From the NCBI GenBank assembly GCA_947167155.1, contig CAMVHB010000015.1, positions 1 through 42,663 on the forward strand: a stretch of 42,663 bases of DNA, given 5' to 3'. A program made the position numbers and the translations under genes. Under the pieces are notes generated by a model. That model had not been told where the DNA came from. It saw only the letters and a program-made list of their open reading frames with translations, and made no database searches. Below are positions 34,385-41,957 of the stretch, one piece after another (the first letter of the stretch is position 1; each line of letters starts with the position of its first letter). The stretch is from an uncultured Lachnospiraceae bacterium (GTDB lineage: Bacteria; Bacillota; Clostridia; Lachnospirales; Lachnospiraceae).

Positions 34385-35914
34385 ATGAGTGATATGAACA
34401 ACTTCGGTCAGGAAAATAATGAGACAACTTCAGGTCAGGCAGCAGAGCCCGGGAACATGGGTGACAATATTTCAAGAGCGAGAGAGCCCCGTACTGAGCA
34501 GAATAATGAAGGGATGATGCGACCTGCATATCAGAATATGAGCGGATATTACGGCGGACCCCAGGGGATGCCGAATATGAACCGCGGAATGAACGTGCCT
34601 CCGGCAGCACCCGTCCGCCAGCCGAAAAAGAAAAAGGAGCACAAATTTTTAAAAAGATTTGTTTCAGCAGCGGCGATCGCAGCGGTATGCGGACTCTGCG
34701 GAGGACTTGCCTTCACGGGAACCACATATTTCATGGCAAAGGCTACCGGCCAGAACTACAGGAATGCGGTTGGAAACGCTCTTCATACTGCGGATGAGAC
34801 TGCTACTCCTTCAATCCAGACCACAGGCCCTTCTTCGGAAGTACAGGGTACAGGATCTGTGACAGCTATAGTTGATGAGGTGATGCCTTCAATAGTACAG
34901 GTTACAAACATCAGCCTTTCCACATACAATACCTGGTTCGGACAGACCTATACGAAGGAAACGCCTTCCGCAGGCTCAGGCGTCATCATCAACAAGGATT
35001 CGGATTTCCTTTATATAGCGACAAACAATCACATGGTTGAAAACAGCAAGGAACTTACGATCACCTTCTGCGACAATACAGCGGTCTCAGCTACGGTACA
35101 GGGCACTGACAAATATTCGGATCTCGCTGTTGTGAAGGTCCCGCTCAAGGATATAAGTGAGAGCACACTTTCGGCTATCAAGACCGTGACCCTCGGAAAC
35201 TCTGAGAATGTTAAGGTCGGAGATCAGGCAATTGTAATAGGAAATGCCATGGGCTACGGACAGTCCGTTACCTCCGGCGTCATAAGCGCGAAGCAGAGGC
35301 TTGTTACTTTGCAGCTTGATGACGGGACCATCATATCAAACAAGCTCATCATGACCGACGCGGCGATCAATCCCGGAAACTCCGGTGGAGCGCTCCTTGA
35401 CGGAAGCGGCAGACTTATCGGTATAGTTTCCTCAAAATATGTGGATGCTTATGTCGAGGCTTCAGGCTATGCTATCCCGATCTCATCCGCAAAGCCGCTG
35501 CTTGAATGCCTCATGAGCGGCACAGAGATCAAGGATTCCGACCGTGATGACAGCACCTCCGGAAAGGCGACAAACAACTCGAATTCGACAAAGACCAATC
35601 CCAACCAGACTGCTTTCCTCGGGATCAACGGTGTTGATATCACAAAAGAGATGGCCGAGAATTACAACATGCCTGAGGGTGTATATATATCAAGGGTCTA
35701 TGAACAGGGCGGCGCGGCCAAGGCAGGAATCTCCAAGAGAGATATCATCACTGCTGTGAACGGTGAGGCAGTGCTCACCATGACAAAGCTTCAGAGCATA
35801 CTTTCAACTATGAAGCCCGGCGATACGATAAAACTCACGGTTGCCCGTTATGAAAACAATTATATCGAGACAGACGTCAATGTGACGCTTGGTGACAGAT
35901 CAACTGCCCAGTAA
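34385..35914 (+). CDS. HtrA/DegP-type membrane-anchored serine protease with PDZ domain
   Basis: This 509-residue protein from ATG 34385 (GAGAGGTGG upstream) has a disordered Asn/Gly/Met-rich cytosolic N-terminus (1-~80), a basic patch KKKKEHKFLKR, one transmembrane helix (~97-120), a trypsin-like domain with the full triad His216 (TNNHMVE), Asp246 (YSDLAVV) and Ser333 (GNSGGAL), and one C-terminal PDZ domain (~415-500). It degrades or refolds damaged proteins outside the membrane. I rejected the longer frame from TTG 34319, which has no ribosome site. The terminator follows at 35941. Confidence 0.93.
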   Translation: MSDMNNFGQENNETTSGQAAEPGNMGDNISRAREPRTEQNNEGMMRPAYQNMSGYYGGPQGMPNMNRGMNVPPAAPVRQPKKKKEHKFLKRFVSAAAIAAVCGLCGGLAFTGTTYFMAKATGQNYRNAVGNALHTADETATPSIQTTGPSSEVQGTGSVTAIVDEVMPSIVQVTNISLSTYNTWFGQTYTKETPSAGSGVIINKDSDFLYIATNNHMVENSKELTITFCDNTAVSATVQGTDKYSDLAVVKVPLKDISESTLSAIKTVTLGNSENVKVGDQAIVIGNAMGYGQSVTSGVISAKQRLVTLQLDDGTIISNKLIMTDAAINPGNSGGALLDGSGRLIGIVSSKYVDAYVEASGYAIPISSAKPLLECLMSGTEIKDSDRDDSTSGKATNNSNSTKTNPNQTAFLGINGVDITKEMAENYNMPEGVYISRVYEQGGAAKAGISKRDIITAVNGEAVLTMTKLQSILSTMKPGDTIKLTVARYENNYIETDVNVTLGDRSTAQ

Positions 35915-35940
35915 GAGAAGAGGGGGTTGATACATAGATG

Positions 35941-35967
35941 ACCGGCGGGGCTTCCCCGCCGGTTTTT
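35941..35967 (+). terminator. Terminator of the HtrA gene
   Basis: A perfect 10-bp stem, accggcgggg (35941-35950) and ccccgccggt (35954-35963), with a 3-base loop is followed by TTTT. It is the strongest terminator in the window. Confidence 0.92.
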
Positions 35968-35973
35968 GTGGTT

Positions 35974-36172
35974 GGTAAATTTGCGAAGCCTCTTGTTTTA
36001 AACCGAAATCGTAGCAAATTTAACCCGCATGCGAGTGACGCCTGATTGAAAATGAATTTGCCGCTCATTGATTCCGGAACGAGCCCTAAGGGTTAAATTT
36101 GCGAAGCCCCCTTGCGGTTTTTTTACATTAATCTATAATCAAGGGGGCACAGAGTGACGCTTTGAAAATGAG
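35974..36172. repeat. Intergenic repeat element, copy A
   Basis: The region holds a 13-bp perfect inverted repeat (gcaaatttaaccc 36014-36026, gggttaaatttgc 36090-36102) around a core that includes GCATGCGAGTGACGCCTGAT, AAAATGA and CGGAACGAGCCCTAAG. The right end, ggt(t)aaatttgcgaagcc, recurs in direct orientation at 35974-35990. A half copy of the core (GAGTGACGC, TTGAAAATGA) recurs at ~36151-36171 just before the next gene. The same core is found in copy B at 38790-38945. Confidence 0.7.
36112..36139 (+). promoter_or_regulatory. Promoter of the DUF4422 gene, bracketed by an inverted repeat
   Basis: TATAAT (36134-36139) has TTGCGG (36112-36117) 16 bases upstream. The core lies between perfect 9-bp inverted arms gcccccttg (36106-36114) and caagggggc (36140-36148). 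The gene starts 44 bases downstream. Confidence 0.55.
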
Positions 36173-36182
36173 GTGAAGAGTC

Positions 36183-37313
36183 ATGGCAAAGCAGACCGCT
36201 GCCGTATTCGGCGCAGGTGAAAAGGCAGTTTCCGTAAAGAGATCTCTCACATCGGCAGATGTTCTCGTCCAGTATTTCATTGTAAAGGACAAGGAGGGTG
36301 CGCCGGCAGAGCTTGACGGCCTTCCGGTGATATCCGTTGAAGAATTTTTCACCTTCAGGAAGGCGGGAATGCTTACTATTGTGAACACCTCCGAGCCCGG
36401 AAAGAGTGCGGATCCCGTGGTCTATATAGCTCTTGATGAAAAGGATCAGGCCGCTGCCGCTTCGATCATGAGAGAGAATGATTACAACGAATATATGAAG
36501 GTTGAGGCGGATTCCTTCGGGAAGATGATGAAGAGATATTATGATGCTCTTCATGTCTATCCTTCAGTAAAGGACATTCCCTCTGACGAGGAGCTTGCAA
36601 AGGATGTCTTTCTTGCACAGACTGTAAATGAGATCGACGGCTCGCCTGCAGTGCGCTTTAATCCCGGTTCTTTTGCGCATGTCATACAGACGGGGACCGC
36701 AGTATCAAAGACGAAATTCGGAGCGGAAGGTGACGGGAGCGATGAAAAGCCCATCCTTCACGATAATGTCGGAGAGAATATATCCTTCCTGAACAGATCG
36801 CACGGGATGCTGACTGCACTCTACTGGATGTGGAAGAATACAGAAGCGAAGGTGATCGGTCTCTCACAGAAACGAAGGATGCTCGATGTCAAAAAGCATG
36901 AGCTTTATCTTCTTTTGAAAGGAGAGCTTGATATCATACTTCCCTATCCCATGATATCACTGCCTTCCTGTGAGGCGCACAGGAGTACCGAATTATTAAA
37001 AGAGGACTGGGAGGGCGTGAAGCAGGCTCTTTTTGAGGAGCATCCCGAAGGAAAGGAGATATTCGAAAAGGTACTCTCGAATCAATATGTTTATTCTGAG
37101 AGCCTTTTCATAGGGAGAAGGGAGATCGTGAGCGATTACTGCGCCTGGCTCTTCCCGATCCTTACGCGCTCGAAAAAATATATTCCGGCAAAGAGCGCTT
37201 CGGAGACCTACCGCTATAACGAGTTCGCGGGAGAGATACTCTTCACCTGTTATTTTATCTCAAATTTTACAGAGGCGAAAAAAGCTCACACTACAGTGTT
37301 AGTGCGGGCTTGA
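36183..37313 (+). CDS. DUF4422-type putative glycosyltransferase with an extra N-terminal domain
   Basis: This 376-residue protein has a C-terminal half (~190-365) that follows the DUF4422 layout found in capsule and lipopolysaccharide glycosyltransferases: DNVGENISFLN, LTALYWMWKN, a VIGLSQKRRML block, ELDIILPYP and DYCAWLFPIL. The IGL block normally reads close to IGLxHYRRYF, so its His and Tyr are replaced here. Residues 1-~150 start AAVFGAGEKAVSVKRSL and look Rossmann-like, as in sugar-epimerase sensor domains. It has its own promoter and terminator and no polysaccharide genes nearby. AGGTGAAG precedes ATG 36183. Confidence 0.7.
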   Translation: MAKQTAAVFGAGEKAVSVKRSLTSADVLVQYFIVKDKEGAPAELDGLPVISVEEFFTFRKAGMLTIVNTSEPGKSADPVVYIALDEKDQAAAASIMRENDYNEYMKVEADSFGKMMKRYYDALHVYPSVKDIPSDEELAKDVFLAQTVNEIDGSPAVRFNPGSFAHVIQTGTAVSKTKFGAEGDGSDEKPILHDNVGENISFLNRSHGMLTALYWMWKNTEAKVIGLSQKRRMLDVKKHELYLLLKGELDIILPYPMISLPSCEAHRSTELLKEDWEGVKQALFEEHPEGKEIFEKVLSNQYVYSESLFIGRREIVSDYCAWLFPILTRSKKYIPAKSASETYRYNEFAGEILFTCYFISNFTEAKKAHTTVLVRA

Positions 37314-37340
37314 ACCGGTTTTCCATATTGTATTTTTAAA

Positions 37341-37380
37341 AAACCGTGTCATTCTTTTGAAACAGATTGACACGGTTTTT
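37341..37380 (+). terminator. Terminator of the DUF4422 gene, holding the next promoter's -35
   Basis: An 11-bp stem, aaaccgtgtca (37341-37351) and tgacacggttt (37368-37378), ends in a T-run. The 3' arm contains the TTGACA of the following promoter. Confidence 0.88.
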
Positions 37381-37395
37381 GCTTGGAGTTATAAT
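37367..37395 (+). promoter_or_regulatory. Consensus promoter of the NlpC/P60 gene
   Basis: TTGACA (37367-37372), exactly 17 bases, then TATAAT (37390-37395): a perfect sigma-A consensus promoter. The -35 lies in the 3' arm of the upstream terminator. The leader is ~70 bases. Confidence 0.88.
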
Positions 37396-37473
37396 ACTTC
37401 AGCAACAGTGATTTAATAGTTTTGTAACAATTCCGTAAAATATTAATTCTTTTTGAAAGGATCATTATTTCAT

Positions 37474-38736
37474 ATGAATCGCAACAGAAAGGCAGCAGGA
37501 ATATCTTACACACTCGCAGCAGGAGTACTTATCGGTGCGGCTTCATTGTCTGCAACGGCAGCGCCCCTTGCCGGAGCATCGAGTGTCACAGCAAGCGCAA
37601 AGGTTACCGAAAGCAAGTCGCAGGTTTCTTCACAGAGCGGCAGCCATTTTGTCGTAGCCGGAGCGAACCGCGCATTGTCAAATATATTCGAGCAGGCGAA
37701 GACCTCCGCTGAGACTTCGGTATCCTCGGCTGAGACTACAGCCGTTGCCGAGACCGCAGAGGTACCGGAGCAGGCTCCCGCCGCCGAGCCCGAGCCCGTT
37801 GTCAGGATGGGTGTTGCGGTATGCCAGGGCTCAGTGAATGTCAGAACTGCTCCCTCTACCGATGGAGAGATCGTTGGAAAGCTTTATTCGAACAACGCCG
37901 GGGTGATAGAGGGTGAGGAGAACGGCTGGTATCTGATCACATCAGCGAACGTTCACGGATATATCAGTGGGGATTATTTCAAGACAGATGAAGCGCTTCT
38001 TCAGGCAGCAGGACGCAGGACCGCAAAGGTAGGGACTGAAACCCTTTACGTAAGAAAGGAACCCTCTACTGCTGCGAAGGTCAGAGGAATGGTTCCCGGC
38101 GGCGAGGACCTCACGGTTATTGATGAGTCTACCCCCGGCTGGGCAAAGATACAGTATGAAGAGGGCGAGGGCTATGTATCAACTGATTATGTAGCTATAT
38201 CCACTATTTATACCTATGGTGAGACAAATGCCGAAGAGGCAGCCCGTATCAAGAAGGAGGAGGAAGCCAGAAAGGCAGCAGAGAAGGCTGCAGCTGAGAA
38301 GGCCGCTGCGGCAAGGAGGAGTTCATCTTCAAAGTCGTCTTCAAATTCATCTTCATCCTCTTCGTCATCGAGGAGCTACAATCCTCCGTCAGGCGGGAAC
38401 GGAGCGGCTGTCGCGAACTTCGCTACGCAGTTTGTAGGAAATCCCTATGTATGGGGCGGCACCTCACTTACCAACGGTGCTGACTGCTCGGGCTTTGTTA
38501 TGAGCGTTTACAATAATTTCGGTGTGAGCCTTCCGCATTCTTCCAGCGCAGACAGAAGCGTAGGCTATGGTGTTTCAGTGGATGAGATGCAGCCCGGCGA
38601 TATAGTCTGCTACAGCGGGCATGTGGCTATTGCCATCGGAAACGGGCAGATAGTTCATGCTGCAAGCAGCTCCGAGGGTATCAAGATCTCAAATGCGGGA
38701 TATCACAATATCCTGGCGGTTCGAAGGATCTTCTGA
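37474..38736 (+). CDS. Secreted NlpC/P60 peptidoglycan hydrolase with two SH3b domains
   Basis: This 420-residue protein starts at ATG 37474 (MNRNRKAAG), with AAAGGA ~12 bases upstream; the in-frame TTG 37453 overlaps that site and is less likely. It has a signal peptide (1-~40), a Ser/Glu-rich linker, two SH3b domains (~112-170 and ~183-245, with SVNVRTAPS and TLYVRKEPS), a charged then Ser-rich linker (~255-310), and a C-terminal NlpC/P60 domain with Cys338 (GADCSGFV), His383 (GHVAIAIG) and His395 (IVHAAS). It cuts stem peptides, and its strong promoter suggests high expression. It may be a division hydrolase, given the ftsEX genes downstream. Confidence 0.93.
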   Translation: MNRNRKAAGISYTLAAGVLIGAASLSATAAPLAGASSVTASAKVTESKSQVSSQSGSHFVVAGANRALSNIFEQAKTSAETSVSSAETTAVAETAEVPEQAPAAEPEPVVRMGVAVCQGSVNVRTAPSTDGEIVGKLYSNNAGVIEGEENGWYLITSANVHGYISGDYFKTDEALLQAAGRRTAKVGTETLYVRKEPSTAAKVRGMVPGGEDLTVIDESTPGWAKIQYEEGEGYVSTDYVAISTIYTYGETNAEEAARIKKEEEARKAAEKAAAEKAAAARRSSSSKSSSNSSSSSSSSRSYNPPSGGNGAAVANFATQFVGNPYVWGGTSLTNGADCSGFVMSVYNNFGVSLPHSSSADRSVGYGVSVDEMQPGDIVCYSGHVAIAIGNGQIVHAASSSEGIKISNAGYHNILAVRRIF

Positions 38737-38755
38737 TATATACCGAATACTCGAG

Positions 38756-38785
38756 GCCGGCACGCGTTGCGTACCGGCTTTTTTT
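38756..38785 (+). terminator. Terminator of the NlpC/P60 gene
   Basis: gccgg-c-acgc and gcgt-a-ccggc form a 9-bp stem with one mismatch and a GTT loop, followed by seven T (38779-38785). Confidence 0.85.
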
Positions 38786-38789
38786 GTTG

Positions 38790-38945
38790 AAAGCGAAGAG
38801 TGAGCGTAGCGAACAAACTTCCCGATACGGAGCGAGCTCTGAGCGCATACGAGTGACGCCTGATGTAAAAATGAGTCCTGGCATACCATTTCGGAACGAG
38901 TTCTAAGCGAAGAGCGAGCGTAGCTCCCGTCAAAATGACGAAGAT
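38790..38945. repeat. Intergenic repeat element, copy B, with tandem units
   Basis: Two related units about 64 bases apart begin at ~38828 (CGGAGCGAGCTCTGAGCG) and ~38892 (CGGAACGAGTTCTAAGCG), with a half unit (AAGCGAAGAGTGAGCGTAGCG) in front. The first unit contains GCATACGAGTGACGCCTGAT and AAAATGAGT and aligns with the core of copy A (36029-36089). It has no coding potential that I can support. Confidence 0.7.
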
Positions 38946-39265
38946 TGCATAATATAGCCATTTATCACAATAGCCCGTGGACAAAAAAGAAAAAATGTTG
39001 ATAAGTTGTTTTTTGAGAGGTGCCAATTTAGCGGTTCTTAACAGACTTATGAACGTTATCAACAATTTCCGCACTGCGTACGCCATTATTTTTTTTGTAT
39101 GAATATACAAAAAGAAAAGGTTTTCGTATTTGTACTTGACATAAGTTTTTGCTTCACTTTTGTACATTTTTATATTAAACTGTCAAAGGTTTTGGACGGT
39201 ATTTAAATACTTGTTTTTTCCGTCCGGGATTAAAGGGGTTATCATTTTTTTTCGGGGGAGATCAG
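38946..39265 (+). promoter_or_regulatory. AT-rich control region before the PucR-type gene
   Basis: This ~320-base gap has no gene. It holds an inverted pair of DnaA-box-like 9-mers (TTATCAACA on the minus strand at 38996-39004 and on the plus strand at 39056-39064), a weaker CGTGGACAA at 38976-38984, an A/T hairpin at ~39089-39116, and at 39194-39225 a ggacgg/ccgtcc hairpin enclosing the palindrome GTATTTAAATAC (39199-39210). A TTGACA at 39136 lacks a clear -10, so the exact promoter is not called. Confidence 0.45.
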
Positions 39266-40378
39266 ATGATATCAAATCAGTTGTTGTTGAAAACGCTGGA
39301 AAACGTCTCTGAGATACTTGGGCAGCCAATGGCGGTCCTTGACAGGGACGGTACCTTTCTTGCAGAGTCAAAGTCCTTTTTGGGGAGTGAAGAAGGCGAA
39401 AAGTATTCGAAAAATGCAGCAGCTCTTTCACAGTCTCCGGAGGATGAAAAGACTTCGGGCGGGGATCGTTATGTGAAGGTAATGGATTCCGAGCAGGTTG
39501 AATTTGTTATCGTATCAAAGGGGACATCAAAGGAAGCAGTTCAGGCCGCGAAGGTGCTTTCCTTCCAGCTTACAGAACTTCTGACGGCTTATCGTGAGAG
39601 ATTTGACCGGGACAATTTCATAAAGAACCTTCTTCTTGACAATCTCCTCCTGGTCGATATTTACAATCGTGCGAAGAAGCTCCATGTGGAGCTTGAAGCA
39701 CGTCGCGTTGTGCTTGTGGTAGAAGTCGGAAATGAAAAAACGGGAGATGAGCTCGATAGGATAAAGAGCGTTGCAGGGCAGACTCCAAGGGACTTTGTGA
39801 CCTGTGTGGATGAAGAAAATATCATTGTTGTAAAAGAGCTTACCGGAAAGACTCCGGAGGAGGAAAAGCTCGAGATAGAAAAGACGGCAGAAGTCATAAT
39901 CGAGGCTTTTTCCGAAAAGAAGGACCACATGATCCGTGTGGCATACGGCAATGCTGTAGATGAGATAAGGGAGGTGTCCCGTTCCTACAAGGAAGCTGCA
40001 ATGGCTCTTGATGTGGGAAAGATATTCTTTTCCCAGAGCAGGATAGTGGCCTATTCGGTTCTTGGGATAGGAAGACTTATTTATCAGCTTCCTCTTCCTC
40101 TTTGCAGGATGTTCATCAGGGAGATCTTCGGAGACAAGTCACCGGACGATTTTGATGAGGAAACTCTTTCCACCATCAACAAATTTTTCGAGAACAGTCT
40201 GAATGTTTCGGAAACTTCGAGACAGCTCTACATCCACAGGAATACTCTGGTTTACAGGCTCGATAAGCTTCAGAGGCAGACCGGACTCGATCTTCGGGTA
40301 TTTGAAGATGCGATTACTTTCAAGATAGCGCTTATGGTCGTTGAATACATGAAGTATATGGAGGACAATAACTTTTGA
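39266..40378 (+). CDS. PucR/CdaR-type transcriptional regulator
   Basis: This 370-residue regulator ends in the PucR-type helix-turn-helix (~305-368: FFENSLNVSETSRQLYIHRNTLVYRLDKL, shown in parts NVSETSRQLYIHRN and TLVYRLDKLQ). The middle (~150-290) resembles the degenerate cyclase-like domain found in this family, and the N-terminus is a sensor of unknown ligand. GGGGGAG lies ~7 bases before ATG 39266. The ftsE start codon overlaps its stop (TTGA), so regulator and cell-division genes share one transcript, which is unexpected. Confidence 0.85.
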   Translation: MISNQLLLKTLENVSEILGQPMAVLDRDGTFLAESKSFLGSEEGEKYSKNAAALSQSPEDEKTSGGDRYVKVMDSEQVEFVIVSKGTSKEAVQAAKVLSFQLTELLTAYRERFDRDNFIKNLLLDNLLLVDIYNRAKKLHVELEARRVVLVVEVGNEKTGDELDRIKSVAGQTPRDFVTCVDEENIIVVKELTGKTPEEEKLEIEKTAEVIIEAFSEKKDHMIRVAYGNAVDEIREVSRSYKEAAMALDVGKIFFSQSRIVAYSVLGIGRLIYQLPLPLCRMFIREIFGDKSPDDFDEETLSTINKFFENSLNVSETSRQLYIHRNTLVYRLDKLQRQTGLDLRVFEDAITFKIALMVVEYMKYMEDNNF

Positions 40379-41052
40379 TACGCCTTGAACATGTAAGTAA
40401 GACCTATGAGGCCGGTGTTGTTGCGATCACCGATGTTTCGCTTCACATAAGACCGGGTGAGTTTGTATTCATAGTAGGAGCTTCCGGATCCGGAAAATCG
40501 ACTATCATCAAGCTTCTTCTGAAGGAACTTGCGCCTACTCATGGGAAGATCGTTGTGGACGGAAAGGATCTTTCGAGGATATCCCATAAGCAGATACCTA
40601 TGTTCAGGAGAAACCTCGGGGTCGTATTCCAGAACTTCAGGCTTCTGCCCGACAGGAATGTTTATGACAATGTTTCCTTCGCGATGCATGTCGTCGAAGC
40701 TTCCAAGAGGGAGATCAAGAAGCGCGTTCCCCTCACTCTTTCGCTCGTAGGTCTCGCAGCAAAATACAGATCTCTTCCGAAGCAGCTTTCAGGCGGTGAG
40801 CAGCAGAGAGTCGCTATCGCCCGTGCCCTTGTGAACGAGCCGAAGATACTGCTTGCCGACGAGCCTACCGGAAACCTTGATAATAATAATGCCTGGGAGA
40901 TAATGAAGCTCCTTGCCGACATCAACAGCCGTGGGACCACAGTCGTCGTGGTTACCCACAATATGGAGATCGTGCGTGCCATGGGGAAGCGTGTCATTAC
41001 CATAAAGAAGGGCGTTGTGGTAAGTGATGATGACGGAGATAATGAGGAATGA
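40375..41052 (+). CDS. ftsE: Cell division ATP-binding protein FtsE
   Basis: This 225-residue ABC ATPase has Walker A GASGSGKST (~36-44), Q-loop VFQNFRLLPDRNVYDNV (typical FtsE wording), signature LSGGEQQR, Walker B LLADEPTGNLD and VVTHNMEIV. The start is TTG 40375, overlapping the PucR stop as TTGA, with GGAGGA 8 bases upstream. With FtsX it transmits ATP hydrolysis across the membrane to activate wall hydrolases at the septum. Confidence 0.95.
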   Translation: MIRLEHVSKTYEAGVVAITDVSLHIRPGEFVFIVGASGSGKSTIIKLLLKELAPTHGKIVVDGKDLSRISHKQIPMFRRNLGVVFQNFRLLPDRNVYDNVSFAMHVVEASKREIKKRVPLTLSLVGLAAKYRSLPKQLSGGEQQRVAIARALVNEPKILLADEPTGNLDNNNAWEIMKLLADINSRGTTVVVVTHNMEIVRAMGKRVITIKKGVVVSDDDGDNEE

Positions 41053-41957
41053 AGCTTAGAACGCTTTTTTACAATATAGGGCAGGGCATGAAGAACATCC
41101 GGACGAACAAGATGTTCTCAATTGCTTCCATAGCGACTATGACTGCCTGCATCTTTCTCTTCGGACTATTCTTTTCGCTCGGCGTGAACTTCAGTTCAAT
41201 GGTGAAGAACGCTGAGGAGGGAGTCGCGGTTACGGTATTCTTTGACGAAGGACTTCCGAAGGAGCAGATAGACAGGATCGGTGAGGCGATAAAGGCGAGG
41301 CAGGAAGTCGACAATGTGAAGTATATAAGTCCAGAGGAAGCCTGGGAAACCTTCAGGAAGGAATATTTCCCCAACAATCCGGAGCTTGCGGAGGGCTTCG
41401 CGGATGACAATCCTCTTGCGAACAGCGCGAATTTCGAGGTTTATCTCAAGGACGTGAGCCGTCAGCAGATCCTCGTTGATTTCATAAAGCAGCAGCAGGG
41501 TGTGAGAGAGGTACGCCAGTCAGAGCTTACGGCAAAGACGCTCACCGACTTCAACAGCCTCATTGCCTTTATTTCGATCGTCGTTGTCCTGATACTGGTC
41601 CTTGTATCCATCTTCCTCATTTCAAATACCATTACTGTCGGTATTTCCGTGAGGAAGGAGGAGATAGCGATAATGAAGCTTATCGGCGCCCGGGACAATT
41701 TCGTCCGCTCGCCCTTCATAGTCGAGGGTATTCTGATCGGGCTGATAGGCTCCATAATCCCGCTGATATTATTGTTCATTCTGTACAAGCAGATAATCGA
41801 ATACGTCAGCAGCCGTTTCCTCGCGCTCTCTTCGATGATGACCTTCGTTCCGGCGCGGCAGGTGTTTGTGATACTGATACCTGTGGCTATGGTTCTCGGT
41901 ATCGGGATCGGTTATCTCGGAAGCCGTCTTACATTGAAGAGGCATTTGAATGTCTGA
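41049..41957 (+). CDS. ftsX: Cell division protein FtsX
   Basis: This 302-residue membrane protein has the FtsX layout: one N-terminal helix (~22-45), an extracellular domain (~50-165), then three helices (~175-300), with the FtsX/MacB element NTITVGISVRKEEIAIMKLIGA. The start overlaps the ftsE stop as ATGA. In Gram-positives the outer domain contacts peptidoglycan hydrolases; the SH3b-NlpC/P60 protein just upstream is a possible partner. Confidence 0.95.
   Translation: MKLRTLFYNIGQGMKNIRTNKMFSIASIATMTACIFLFGLFFSLGVNFSSMVKNAEEGVAVTVFFDEGLPKEQIDRIGEAIKARQEVDNVKYISPEEAWETFRKEYFPNNPELAEGFADDNPLANSANFEVYLKDVSRQQILVDFIKQQQGVREVRQSELTAKTLTDFNSLIAFISIVVVLILVLVSIFLISNTITVGISVRKEEIAIMKLIGARDNFVRSPFIVEGILIGLIGSIIPLILLFILYKQIIEYVSSRFLALSSMMTFVPARQVFVILIPVAMVLGIGIGYLGSRLTLKRHLNV

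Noticed and set aside
39136-39176. TTGACA as a promoter for the PucR-type gene
   Set aside because: The -10 candidates at 17-19 bases (TTTGTA, TGTACA) are poor; the start needs RNA mapping.
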